From Anaerolineales bacterium (GTDB taxonomy: Bacteria > Chloroflexota > Anaerolineae > Aggregatilineales > UBA2796), in assembly GCA_015075625.1 (NCBI GenBank), contig JABTTZ010000003.1, positions 248,001 through 312,000 on the forward strand: 64,000 nucleotides of DNA, in the 5' to 3' direction. This document shows, piece after piece, positions 26,605 through 35,194 of this stretch. The notes under the pieces were generated by a model, which saw nothing but the letters and a program-made list of their open reading frames with translations, ran no database searches and was not told the origin of the DNA. How positions within the stretch are numbered: the stretch's first letter is position 1; each line of letters begins with the position of its first letter. Position numbers and translations under genes: made by a program.

Positions 26605-27873
26605 ATGGTACAGAAACCCCAAATCGCCAGCGGTCATGAAGGCTACACCGAATGGCAAGGGACAGTTGCCGAATTAAAGGGACTGGTTTCCGAACGCGCC
26701 ATGACCGGCGAGACAATGCTGCTGAACATGGGACCGCAGCACCCTAGCACGCACGGCGTCTTACGCTTGCTCCTTGAGCTTGATGGGGAGATCGTCGTCT
26801 CGTGCATTCCCGATGTGGGCTTTCTCCACACGGGCATCGAGAAATCGATGGAATCGAAAACGTGGGAACAAGCAATCACCATGACGGATCGCATGGATTA
26901 CCTGAATCCGATGGGGAATAACCTGACCTACTGCTTGGCAATGGAAAAAATTGCCGAGTTGGACGTTCCCGAACGGGCGCAGGTCATTCGGGTGATCCTT
27001 GCTGAACTGACGCGCATCAACAGCCACCTTGTTTGGTTGGGGACTCACTGCCTCGATATGGGAGCGATGTCCGTGTTCCTTTACGCCATGCGCGAACGGG
27101 AAATGATCCTCGATATGTTCGAGATGGTCAGCGGGCAGCGGATGATGAGTACTTACTTCCGCCCCGGTGGGTTGTGGCGGGATATTCCCGCCGAGTTTGT
27201 CCCCGCGTTGGAGAAGTTCCTTGCTTATTTCCCCGCCAAAGTTGGTGAATATGAGACGCTGTTGGTCGAAAATCCGTTGTGGATTGACCGCACACAAGGG
27301 ATCGGCGTCCTAACGCCCGAAGATGCCATTGCCTTTGGCTGTTCGGGTCCAACCCTGCGCGGCAGCGGGGTGAACTGGGATTTGCGCAAGGTGCAGCCTT
27401 ACATGGGCTACGAAACCTACGATTTCGATATTCCCCTTGGCGAACACGGCGATGTCTATGATCGCTTCTACATTCGCGTGCAGGAACTCTATCAATGTGT
27501 GCGGATCATCAAGCAGGCGTTGGCGCGGCTGAAACCGGGACCCTTCCGCAGCAACAATCGGAAGTATGTACCGCCCCCGCGTGCCGAACTAGGGCGCAGC
27601 ATGGAGGCGGTGATCCATCACTTCAAACTGTGGACAGAGGGCTTCAGCCTCCCGAAGGGGGAAGTCTACGTTGCTATCGAAAGTCCGCGTGGGGAGTTGG
27701 GTTGTTTCCTTTCCAGTGATGGGGGAAACCGTCCCTATCGCGTCCATTTCCGCACACCGTCCTACGTCCATGTCATGGGCGTGCTGCCTTTCCTTGCCAA
27801 ACAGGGCTTTCTTGCCGATCTGGTCGGGATCATCGGCAGCACGGATATTGTGTTGGGGGATTGTGATCGATAG
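26605..27873 (+). CDS. nuoD: NADH-quinone oxidoreductase subunit D
   Basis: This 49-kDa-type subunit of 422 residues helps form the quinone site together with NuoB. Seen are MLLNMGPQHPSTHGVLRLLLELDGE, VGFLHTGIEKSME, YLNPMGNNLTYC, and the ending FLADLVGIIGSTDIVLGDCDR with the terminal Arg. The first 35 residues before the conserved GPQHPSTHG region are an extension of ordinary size. The gap to nuoE is 42 bp. Confidence 0.96.
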   Translation: MVQKPQIASGHEGYTEWQGTVAELKGLVSERAMTGETMLLNMGPQHPSTHGVLRLLLELDGEIVVSCIPDVGFLHTGIEKSMESKTWEQAITMTDRMDYLNPMGNNLTYCLAMEKIAELDVPERAQVIRVILAELTRINSHLVWLGTHCLDMGAMSVFLYAMREREMILDMFEMVSGQRMMSTYFRPGGLWRDIPAEFVPALEKFLAYFPAKVGEYETLLVENPLWIDRTQGIGVLTPEDAIAFGCSGPTLRGSGVNWDLRKVQPYMGYETYDFDIPLGEHGDVYDRFYIRVQELYQCVRIIKQALARLKPGPFRSNNRKYVPPPRAELGRSMEAVIHHFKLWTEGFSLPKGEVYVAIESPRGELGCFLSSDGGNRPYRVHFRTPSYVHVMGVLPFLAKQGFLADLVGIIGSTDIVLGDCDR

Positions 27874-27915
27874 GCATTGATCGGTCTTATCTAGGGCAAA
27901 CAAGGGAATACCGCT

Positions 27916-28434
27916 TTGTTGAAAGAAAAATATCAGGCGCGAATCGACGCCATTTTCGCCAAATATCCAGATAAACGCTCAGCGATCATGCCACTGCTGT
28001 ACGTTGCCCAACAGGAATACGGTTGGGTGACGCCGGAATCGATTGTCGAGGTTGCCGATCTGTGTGAGATCGACCCAACCCAGGTGAAATCGATTGCGGG
28101 CTTTTACAGCATGTACCGCGAATCGCCCAAGGGGGCGTATTGGTTGCAGGTGTGTACCGATTTACCCTGCGCGCTGCTCGGTGCGGATAAATTTCACCAT
28201 GATTTGCTTGACCATCTGGGGATTCACGAGGGCGAAACAACCGCCGATGGGCTGTTCACCGTTGAGCATGTCATGTGCCTTGCCGCCTGTGACCGCGCCC
28301 CCATGCTCCAGTGTAATTTCCATTTCCATGAACATTTAGATATGGAAAAGATGAAGGCACTCCTTGATCAGTGGCGCTCTGACGCAGCCGGTGAACCCGC
28401 CGCTGAGAACAAACCCGCCAAAAAGAAAAAGTAG
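27916..28434 (+). CDS. nuoE: NADH-quinone oxidoreductase subunit E
   Basis: This thioredoxin-like 2Fe-2S subunit has four Cys in VCTDLPC and MCLAACDRAP. Upstream sequence includes SAIMPLLYVAQQEYGWVTPE, typical of the family. The start is TTG at 27916, with AAGGGA at 27902-27907. The last 20 residues are Lys/Ala/Pro-rich and specific to this protein. A GNAT gene follows after 9 bp. Confidence 0.93.
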   Translation: MLKEKYQARIDAIFAKYPDKRSAIMPLLYVAQQEYGWVTPESIVEVADLCEIDPTQVKSIAGFYSMYRESPKGAYWLQVCTDLPCALLGADKFHHDLLDHLGIHEGETTADGLFTVEHVMCLAACDRAPMLQCNFHFHEHLDMEKMKALLDQWRSDAAGEPAAENKPAKKKK

Positions 28435-28443
28435 CACTTGGCT

Positions 28444-28881
28444 ATGAACGATCCGATCACCATTCGCCATCTAAGCACCGCTGATTATGAGGCGATTTGC
28501 GAGGTGTGGGCTGCCTCTGGCTTGCCCTACAAACCCACCGGACGCGAAAGCCGCGAGGCGTTCACGACACAAATGGCATCCGACGTTCAGGATGCGCTCG
28601 GCGCAGAGATAGCGGGTGAACTTGTTGGCGTCGTCCTTGCCACCCACGACAGCCGCAAGGGATGGATCAACCGCCTTGCGGTGGCAAAGAGGCATCAACG
28701 CAAGGGCGTTGGACGAGCATTGATCGAGGCAGCAGAGGCAGCGCTACGGGCAAAAGGGCTGACGGTGATTGCCGCCCTTGTCGAGCATTACAACGAGGCA
28801 AGTTTTGCCCTTTTCCAAGCGGCGGGGTTTCACGTACACGAGACGTATTACCTGAGCAAGCGCGACAGTCAGGACGTGTGA
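28444..28881 (+). CDS. GNAT-family N-acetyltransferase
   Basis: Acetyl-CoA binding motif A is NRLAVAKRHQRKGVGRALIEAAEA, followed by NEASFALFQAAGFHV, all standard for the fold (145 residues). It could acetylate a protein N-terminus, Lys side chain or small molecule. It sits inside the nuo operon with 9 bp to nuoE and 6 bp to the next gene, so it is co-expressed with complex I; acetylation of a complex I subunit is only a suggestion. Confidence 0.85.
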   Translation: MNDPITIRHLSTADYEAICEVWAASGLPYKPTGRESREAFTTQMASDVQDALGAEIAGELVGVVLATHDSRKGWINRLAVAKRHQRKGVGRALIEAAEAALRAKGLTVIAALVEHYNEASFALFQAAGFHVHETYYLSKRDSQDV

Positions 28882-28887
28882 GTAGCG

Positions 28888-29358
28888 GTGGATGAGCAAG
28901 AAATCAGCCGAGAGGTCGTGCGGGGAACACTCGTCATCGCCCTCATCGGTGCAGCCGTGACGATTATTACCTTGCTTTTGCTGCCCTTTCCCACGGCGGC
29001 AACAGACGATATGCCGCTGACGACAATGCCCCTGTTGCAGCGCATTGGAGAGCAGGTGATAAAAGGGCAAGTCTCACCCGTCACGGCACTTGATGTAACA
29101 GCGTTTCTGGGGATTCTGGCTGCCTTAGCTTGTGCAATGGTGGCGTGGTTGAATGGCTCACGCCTTGCCCTCTTTGGTTTGGTGGCGGTGGGGGCGCTTG
29201 GCTTGGCATATGTGGCGGGCATGTCTATCCCCTTTGTGGGACCCTTGGCGGGTGTTTGTGGCTATGCGCTGATTCTGATTGGCGGAGCGCTTGGATTGGC
29301 TGTGACCGGGGACGGAAAAGACAAGGTTGAGCAACAGGAAAAACAGTATGCCGAATAA
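28888..29358 (+). CDS. Small integral membrane protein in the nuo operon
   Basis: From a GTG start, 156 residues hold about four hydrophobic segments (around 14-35, 70-92, 97-118, 122-143) and a charged C-terminal tail (GDGKDKVEQQEKQYAE). The region between the first two segments probably forms an outside loop. No family is recognised. Its stop lies inside the nuoF start, giving coupling to a complex I subunit; a role in assembly is possible but unproven. Confidence 0.6.
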   Translation: MDEQEISREVVRGTLVIALIGAAVTIITLLLLPFPTAATDDMPLTTMPLLQRIGEQVIKGQVSPVTALDVTAFLGILAALACAMVAWLNGSRLALFGLVAVGALGLAYVAGMSIPFVGPLAGVCGYALILIGGALGLAVTGDGKDKVEQQEKQYAE

Positions 29359-30640
29359 TCTACTGCGCGAAAAAGACATCCCCGGCATCGGGACGTATGA
29401 AACGTATATCAAGCACGGCGGCTATGACGGGCTGAAAAAAGCACTGAGCATGAAACCCGATGAGGTGATCGCCCTCGTCAAGGATTCCAACCTGCGTGGG
29501 CGGGGAGGGGCGGGCTTTTCCACTGGGATGAAATGGAGTTTCGTCCCCAAAACGGAGGGTCCGAAATACATCACCGTGAACGCCGATGAATCAGAACCCG
29601 GGACGTTCAAAGACCGTCAAATTCTTGAATTCAACTTTCAACAGATGTTGGAAGGGACACTGATCGCCGCCTATGCTGTCCAGGCGACGGCAATCTACAT
29701 CTACGCACGGGGAGAGTTCTGGGATATTGCCCCTCATATGGAGGCGGAGATCGAGAAGGCGCGGGCGGGCGGGATGCTTGGCAAGAATATTGGCGGCGGG
29801 AATTGGAGTTGCGAGGTTTACGTCCATCTCGGCGCGGGGGCGTATATTTGTGGCGAGGAAAGCGCCCTCCTTAACAGCATTGAGGGAAAACTTGGGCAGC
29901 CGCGCCCCCGCCCACCCTTCCCCGCCGTTGCTGGTTTGTACAATAAACCAACGGTGATCAACAATGTGGAGACATTGGCAAACGTTCCCCTCATCCTCGT
30001 CAATGGGGCAGTATGGTTTAAGGGCATTGGCACGGAAAAAAGCCCCGGCACGAAGATTTTCTGCATGAGTGGGCATGTGGAAAAACCCGGCAACTATGAG
30101 TTCCCCTTAGGGATCACGTTCCGCCAACTTCTAGAGGCGGCAGGTGGCGTGAAGGGCGGCAAAAAGCTGAAGGCGATCCTCCCTTCTGGGGCGTCCGGTC
30201 CGCTTCTTCCGGCGACGGATAAAGTGTTGGACACTCCCCTGACCTATGAAGATGTTGCTGCGCTAGGATCAGTGTTGGGGTCAGCCTCGGTGATCATCCT
30301 TGACGAAGATACCGATATGGTCTGGGCAGCGCTCAAGATGATCCGCTTTTTCAAGCATGAAAGCTGCGGGAAATGCACACCCTGTCGAGAGGGGACATAC
30401 TGGCTGGAAAAACGCATGAGCGCTCTCTATAACCATCAGGCAGCCTCGGAGGATGTGACACTCATCGAGAGTGTCGCCACCCAAATGATGGGCAAAAGCC
30501 TGTGTGCCTTAGGTGATTTCGCCACCAGCCCAATTTTGAGCGCCTTAAAGCATTGGCGTGAAGAATTTGTTGCCTATGCCAAAGCAACAACGCCCGCCAA
30601 ACCACCTGCCAAAGAGAAGGTCGTTGCCGGGCGGGGTTAA
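29348..30640 (+). CDS. nuoF: NADH-quinone oxidoreductase subunit F (NADH/FMN-binding)
   Basis: NuoF is the NADH-oxidising subunit. The glycine-rich NADH/FMN segment is LRGRGGAGFSTGMKWSF, followed by NADESEPGTFKDR and GAGAYICGEESALLNSIEG. The 4Fe-4S (N3) ligands are in ESCGKCTPCREG and SLCALG. An upstream in-frame start at 29327 would place extra residues inside the previous gene; ATG 29348 is preferred. The length of 430 is standard, with a short Lys/Ala/Pro tail. Confidence 0.96.
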   Translation: MPNNLLREKDIPGIGTYETYIKHGGYDGLKKALSMKPDEVIALVKDSNLRGRGGAGFSTGMKWSFVPKTEGPKYITVNADESEPGTFKDRQILEFNFQQMLEGTLIAAYAVQATAIYIYARGEFWDIAPHMEAEIEKARAGGMLGKNIGGGNWSCEVYVHLGAGAYICGEESALLNSIEGKLGQPRPRPPFPAVAGLYNKPTVINNVETLANVPLILVNGAVWFKGIGTEKSPGTKIFCMSGHVEKPGNYEFPLGITFRQLLEAAGGVKGGKKLKAILPSGASGPLLPATDKVLDTPLTYEDVAALGSVLGSASVIILDEDTDMVWAALKMIRFFKHESCGKCTPCREGTYWLEKRMSALYNHQAASEDVTLIESVATQMMGKSLCALGDFATSPILSALKHWREEFVAYAKATTPAKPPAKEKVVAGRG

Positions 30641-30678
30641 CGTTCAGTCCACAGCCCATCGAAGGCATAGAAACGATC

Positions 30679-31260
30679 ATGGATGATCCATCACCACCCC
30701 AGACGCCGAAGGTCGTCGCCGGGACGCCATATCACCAGCCGACACACACCTCGGAGATGGAGACGCGCCCGCTGAAGGCCGAAGCCCTTGCACGGGAAGT
30801 GCGTTTGATCGATGTTGAACCGCTGCCCGGGGGGGATGAGAGCGATATTATCCTTCAAGAGGATGATCAGGCAGCCCCGCAGGCTGAGCTTGAGGATTTA
30901 CTGCGGTTGAGCGAACCGCGCCCTGAAGCCGACGACACAGGGAAATACCTCCCCACCGAGCGCCTGCGGAAGCCAGAATCTCCCCTGAAGGCGCGGGTGC
31001 GGACGCTCACCGAGGGAATAGCAACCCACCCCGACGCGCCTGCCAATTACGTCATTCGCGGCGAACTTCTTCTTGAGGCGGGGGATGATGAGGCGGCAGC
31101 GGCAGATTTTACGAACGCCTTGACCCGTATTGAAAAGGCTGAAAAGAGCCTCAATTGGGGGTATATTTATCAGCACCTTGCCGAACGCGCAGCGGCGGGG
31201 TTGCGGGAAATTGCCTATGGGCAGCAGCGCAGCAACAGAACAACCAAAGCAAAGCGATAA
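30679..31260 (+). CDS. Accessory protein with a TPR-like C-terminus, between nuoF and nuoG
   Basis: The 193-residue protein has a charged, probably disordered first half (acidic stretch GGDESDIILQEDDQ) and a helical second half where NYVIRGELLLEAGDDEAAAADFTNAL resembles a tetratricopeptide repeat. No signal peptide or membrane segment is seen. It is unknown to me as a complex I component. Position (38 bp after nuoF, 36 bp before nuoG) suggests a scaffold for assembly of the NADH module. Confidence 0.55.
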   Translation: MDDPSPPQTPKVVAGTPYHQPTHTSEMETRPLKAEALAREVRLIDVEPLPGGDESDIILQEDDQAAPQAELEDLLRLSEPRPEADDTGKYLPTERLRKPESPLKARVRTLTEGIATHPDAPANYVIRGELLLEAGDDEAAAADFTNALTRIEKAEKSLNWGYIYQHLAERAAAGLREIAYGQQRSNRTTKAKR

Positions 31261-31296
31261 CGTTCACAGGATTCCGACGGAGCGAAGCAAACACCT

Positions 31297-33786
31297 ATGT
31301 CCGAGACCGTCAGGTTATACATCGACGGCGTTGAACACCGCGTGCCGAAGGGGGCGAATCTGGTGGACGCCGCAAAAATGGTCGGGAATGATGTTCCCGT
31401 TTTCTGCTACCATCCCAAACTTGCCCCGGTGGGTATGTGCCGGATGTGCCTTGTCGAATTGGGTGGGGCAGATTTTGATAAGGAAAAGGGTGATTTCAAG
31501 CGCACAGAGAGCGGCGAAATTGCTTTCCGCTGGCAGCCTCGCCTTGCGACGGCGTGTACCACTTTTGTCACTGATGGCATGGCGATTCGCACGACGACGG
31601 ATCAGGTACAAACCGCCCGCGACGACATCATTGAATTCTTGCTGACCAGCCATCCGCTGGATTGTCCTGTTTGCGATAAGGGGGGGGAATGTCCCCTCCA
31701 AAATCTGACGATGCAGCACGGCGCGGGTGAAAGCCGCTTTGTTTTTGACGAAAAGCAGCACCTTGCCAAACATTATCCGCTTGGCGACCTGATCTACCTC
31801 GATAGGGAGCGCTGCATCCAATGCGCCCGCTGCACACGCTTTCAGGAAGAACTTGTTGGCGATGCGGTGCTGGCGTTCCATGAGCGTGGACGTCGCTTGC
31901 AGATCGTCACCACAAGTACACCGGCTTTCGACACCTATTTCAGCGGCAACACAACGGATATTTGCCCTGTTGGGGCGCTGACAACGGCGGACTTCCGCTT
32001 CGGGGCGCGTCCGTGGGAACTGACCGAAGTGCCAAGTATCTGCCCGCATTGTGCAGTAGGTTGCAACACAAGCGCCAGCACGCGGTTGGATCGGGAGGCA
32101 GGCGGTAAGACGATTGTCAAGCGCATCATGCCCCGCCAAAACGAAGGCGTCAACGAGATATGGATTTGTGATAAAGGGCGCTTTGGACACCATCACAGCC
32201 GCCATGCCGAGCGGCTTACAAAACCGCTGATCCGGCAGGGCGGGAAACTTATCCCCACAACATGGGAAAAGGCGCTCAGCGCGATTGCTGAACGCCTTGC
32301 CGCCGCCGATGGGAACGTAGGGGCAATTGCTGGAGCAACACTTTCCAACGAAGACCTCTGGGAACTGCGTGGCTTAGTCGAAGGCGTTGGTGGCACACAA
32401 CTAGGCGTTTACCCCTACCGCATGACAGGCGCAGAGATCGTCTGCAAGGTCGGTTTGGGCGTTGGCTCAAACTTCAAAGATATGGGCAAGGGGACAACGA
32501 TCCTCGTCATTGCCTCTGATCTTTCTGAAGAAGCCCCCGTCTGGTATCTGCGGGTGAAAACGGCAGGAGATCGCGGGGCGCAAATCATCACGGTGAATGC
32601 CCGCCCAACAGAACTGGATCGCTTTGCCAAGAAGCAAATTCGCTACAGCTATGGCGGTGAGATCGCAGCGGTGAAAGCACTGCTCGATGAAAGCGCCATA
32701 AAAGAGGCGACAAACCTCGTCATCCTCGTTGGTGGTGAGGGGCTGGATCGGGCTGGACATGCCGGTGTAATGCAGGCGGCGGGAAACGTCCTCCTCAGCA
32801 CGGGGCATGTGGGGAAGGCAAACAATGGACTCCTCGCGGTGTGGGCAGGGGCGAACACGCAAGGCGCGTTTGACCTCGGCTATAGCAGCGAGGCGACGGA
32901 AGCACTCCTCAGCAATCCTCCGTCGGTGCTGTTCCTTGCTGATGCTGATATTCTCGGTGAGGATGCCGCCCATGCAGGCTTTTTAAGCGGTGCGGAGGGG
33001 GCGTTCACTGTCGTTAGCGAGTTGTTCCTCACCAAGACGGCAGCGGCGGCGGATGTCGTTTTGCCCCGTCAGAGTTTTGCCGAGCGGGACGGGACGTTCA
33101 CGAATGGCGAACGTCGTGTTCAGCGCTTCTATACAGCGCAGCCTGCCCTTGACGGCACACGCCCAGATTGGAAGGTCTTTGCCGAGATCAGCAAACTTCG
33201 TCACGGGGCAAAGCCAAAACTCTCCACCGCAGCGGTTATGAAAGCAATCAGCGAGGCACTTCCGCTCTATGCCGGAATGACCTACGGCAAATTGGGAGAG
33301 GTGACAAAACAGTACCCTGATGTGGGCGGCGAGAATTTATACTACGGCGGCACAGCCTACGAGAACACGGGCGGTTTGGGCGTCCAATGGCAAACGGATG
33401 CCGATAAGGGCGAAAAGATCAGTATTGCCATGCCCGCCGTTGGGAAACTGACAAAACTGAAGGACGGCGAAACGCTGATTGTGCCGGTTACCGAACTCTA
33501 TGATCGTAAGCCGACCTTCGCCGCCAGCAGCGCTCTGATGCACTCGCATATCCCCGCGCCCTATATTGTGATCAACAAGGCGACGGCTGAGGCGCTTGGT
33601 GTCACAGAGGGTGAGAGCCTGAGCCTAAGCTGTGGCAGCGTGACGGGCGAGTATGCCGTCCGTGTGGACGATGCCACACCGAAGCAAGTTGCCTATGTTG
33701 CCCGTCATTTGAACCCGAATACCCCCGCCCCTGCCACCCCGATGGTGGGCGCTCTGCGGAAAGTTGAGGTCGCGCAGCCCGCATGA
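31297..33786 (+). CDS. nuoG: NADH-quinone oxidoreductase subunit G
   Basis: The 829-residue iron-sulfur subunit starts with a ferredoxin-like 2Fe-2S domain (VFCYHPKLAPVGMCRMCLVE), then a second Cys set HPLDCPVCDKGGECPLQN, and 4Fe-4S ligands in RCIQCARCTRFQEE and DICPVGALT. A molybdopterin-oxidoreductase-like domain follows, with ICPHCAVGCN as a Mo/W-bis-PGD-type 4Fe-4S motif; no cofactor is expected in complex I. The end overlaps nuoH by 4 bp. Confidence 0.95.
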   Translation: MSETVRLYIDGVEHRVPKGANLVDAAKMVGNDVPVFCYHPKLAPVGMCRMCLVELGGADFDKEKGDFKRTESGEIAFRWQPRLATACTTFVTDGMAIRTTTDQVQTARDDIIEFLLTSHPLDCPVCDKGGECPLQNLTMQHGAGESRFVFDEKQHLAKHYPLGDLIYLDRERCIQCARCTRFQEELVGDAVLAFHERGRRLQIVTTSTPAFDTYFSGNTTDICPVGALTTADFRFGARPWELTEVPSICPHCAVGCNTSASTRLDREAGGKTIVKRIMPRQNEGVNEIWICDKGRFGHHHSRHAERLTKPLIRQGGKLIPTTWEKALSAIAERLAAADGNVGAIAGATLSNEDLWELRGLVEGVGGTQLGVYPYRMTGAEIVCKVGLGVGSNFKDMGKGTTILVIASDLSEEAPVWYLRVKTAGDRGAQIITVNARPTELDRFAKKQIRYSYGGEIAAVKALLDESAIKEATNLVILVGGEGLDRAGHAGVMQAAGNVLLSTGHVGKANNGLLAVWAGANTQGAFDLGYSSEATEALLSNPPSVLFLADADILGEDAAHAGFLSGAEGAFTVVSELFLTKTAAAADVVLPRQSFAERDGTFTNGERRVQRFYTAQPALDGTRPDWKVFAEISKLRHGAKPKLSTAAVMKAISEALPLYAGMTYGKLGEVTKQYPDVGGENLYYGGTAYENTGGLGVQWQTDADKGEKISIAMPAVGKLTKLKDGETLIVPVTELYDRKPTFAASSALMHSHIPAPYIVINKATAEALGVTEGESLSLSCGSVTGEYAVRVDDATPKQVAYVARHLNPNTPAPATPMVGALRKVEVAQPA

Positions 33787-35105
33787 TTGACGCAAACCTG
33801 ATCATTGAGTGTTCAGCCGCCGCCGGGTGTGGCACGCTCCGCGCCATTATCCTGAGCGTGTTGATTTTCTTCACGCTGCTGACCGGCTTTGCTTATACCA
33901 CCCTTCTAGAGCGGCGCTTTATCGCGTGGATTCAACACCGTGTTGGACCGAACCGCGCCGGTCCCGGTGGGCTGTTGTTCCCGCTGGCAGATGCCGTGAA
34001 ATTGTTCTTCAAAGAAGATGTGACCCCCACTGGCGCAGATCGTGTCGTTTATCTGATCGCTCCGGCGCTGAAGGTCATTCCCTCAATCTTGGTCGTCGCT
34101 GTGATTCCCTTGGGTCCGCCCATCCTCATCCCATGGTTTGATGGCTTGTGGTATCGCGTTCCCTTGCACTTGATCGATGTCAATGTGGGGGTGTTGTTCA
34201 TCCTGGCGTGGCTCAGTTTGGGGACGTATGGCATCGTCCTTGCCGGGTGGGCAAGCAACAACAAGTACAGCATGTTGGGCGGGCTGCGTGCCACTGCCCA
34301 AATGTTGAGCTACGAACTGAGCATGGGAACGGCAATGGCTGTCCCCATCCTCATCACCAGTTCAATGAAGATGTCTACGATCATCGAGGCGCAAAATAAC
34401 CCGCAAGTCTTTGGTTGGTTCGTCTTTCAAAACCCTGTCGCCGCCATCATCCTGATCATTGCGCTGCTGGCGGAGGTCAACCGCGCTCCCTTTGACCTTC
34501 CCGAAGCCGAACAAGAACTGACCGCTGGCTACCATACGGAATACAGCGGGATGAAATTCGCCTTGTTCTTCATGGCGGAATACATCAGCATGATCTCCGT
34601 GAGCATGATTGCGGTGGCATTCTTCTTCGGCGGCTACCACTTCTTCTTGGTCGATCAAGTGCCGATCCTGGGTCCGCTGGTCTTTATCGTCAAGGTAATC
34701 TTGTTCCTGTGCGGGATGATCTGGATTCGGGCGACCTTGCCGCGCATCCGCTATGACCGTCTGATGAGTCTCGGTTGGAAAGTCCTCTTTCCGTTGGCGC
34801 TGGCGGCGGTGGCGTGGACGGCAGTGGCACTCGTCCTCGGTGATGCACTTGGCAGCCCCGCTGTTTATATCCTGATCATGCTTGGCGCCTCAGGAATCAC
34901 GTTGGGCGTGCTGTTCTCGCTGCTCAATCGATCCAAAGCAATGGACGAAGGCGAGTATGTCGTTTTGGGCAAGCGCGGTGCCGGCTGGGCAATCATGAGC
35001 ATCATCGGCGGGTTAGTGGCAATTCCTGTCGGAATTTTCAAATTCCTCGGTCAGCAAGTGAGCAATGCCCAGGTTGTTCTAAAGGATGAAAAGCCTGTCA
35101 ATTAA
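33783..35105 (+). CDS. nuoH: NADH-quinone oxidoreductase subunit H
   Basis: NuoH links the peripheral arm to the membrane arm and lines the quinone tunnel. Conserved stretches are LLERRFIAWIQHRVGPNRAGP, PLADAVKLFFKED, AEVNRAPFDLPEAEQELTAGY and YHTEYSGMKFALFFMAEY. At 440 residues it is longer than the usual 330-350; the surplus is a C-terminal region with one or two extra hydrophobic segments and the tail NAQVVLKDEKPVN. It is the last nuo gene here: nuoI to nuoN do not follow. Confidence 0.95.
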   Translation: MIDANLIIECSAAAGCGTLRAIILSVLIFFTLLTGFAYTTLLERRFIAWIQHRVGPNRAGPGGLLFPLADAVKLFFKEDVTPTGADRVVYLIAPALKVIPSILVVAVIPLGPPILIPWFDGLWYRVPLHLIDVNVGVLFILAWLSLGTYGIVLAGWASNNKYSMLGGLRATAQMLSYELSMGTAMAVPILITSSMKMSTIIEAQNNPQVFGWFVFQNPVAAIILIIALLAEVNRAPFDLPEAEQELTAGYHTEYSGMKFALFFMAEYISMISVSMIAVAFFFGGYHFFLVDQVPILGPLVFIVKVILFLCGMIWIRATLPRIRYDRLMSLGWKVLFPLALAAVAWTAVALVLGDALGSPAVYILIMLGASGITLGVLFSLLNRSKAMDEGEYVVLGKRGAGWAIMSIIGGLVAIPVGIFKFLGQQVSNAQVVLKDEKPVN

Positions 35106-35124
35106 CCTATTATTCGTTGAGATG

Positions 35125-35144
35125 GGTGACCCTGCGGGGTCGCC
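35125..35144. terminator. Hairpin between the convergent nuoH and TIR genes
   Basis: GGTGACCC pairs with GGGTCGCC around a short loop. It lies 20 bp after the nuoH stop and 50 bp before the TIR gene stop on the other strand. It lacks a clear T-run and could act as a weak bidirectional terminator. Confidence 0.4.
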
Positions 35145-35194
35145 CCGACGCCCCCAACCGCAACCTCGGATCACTAAACCCTTTTCCCTCTGGC

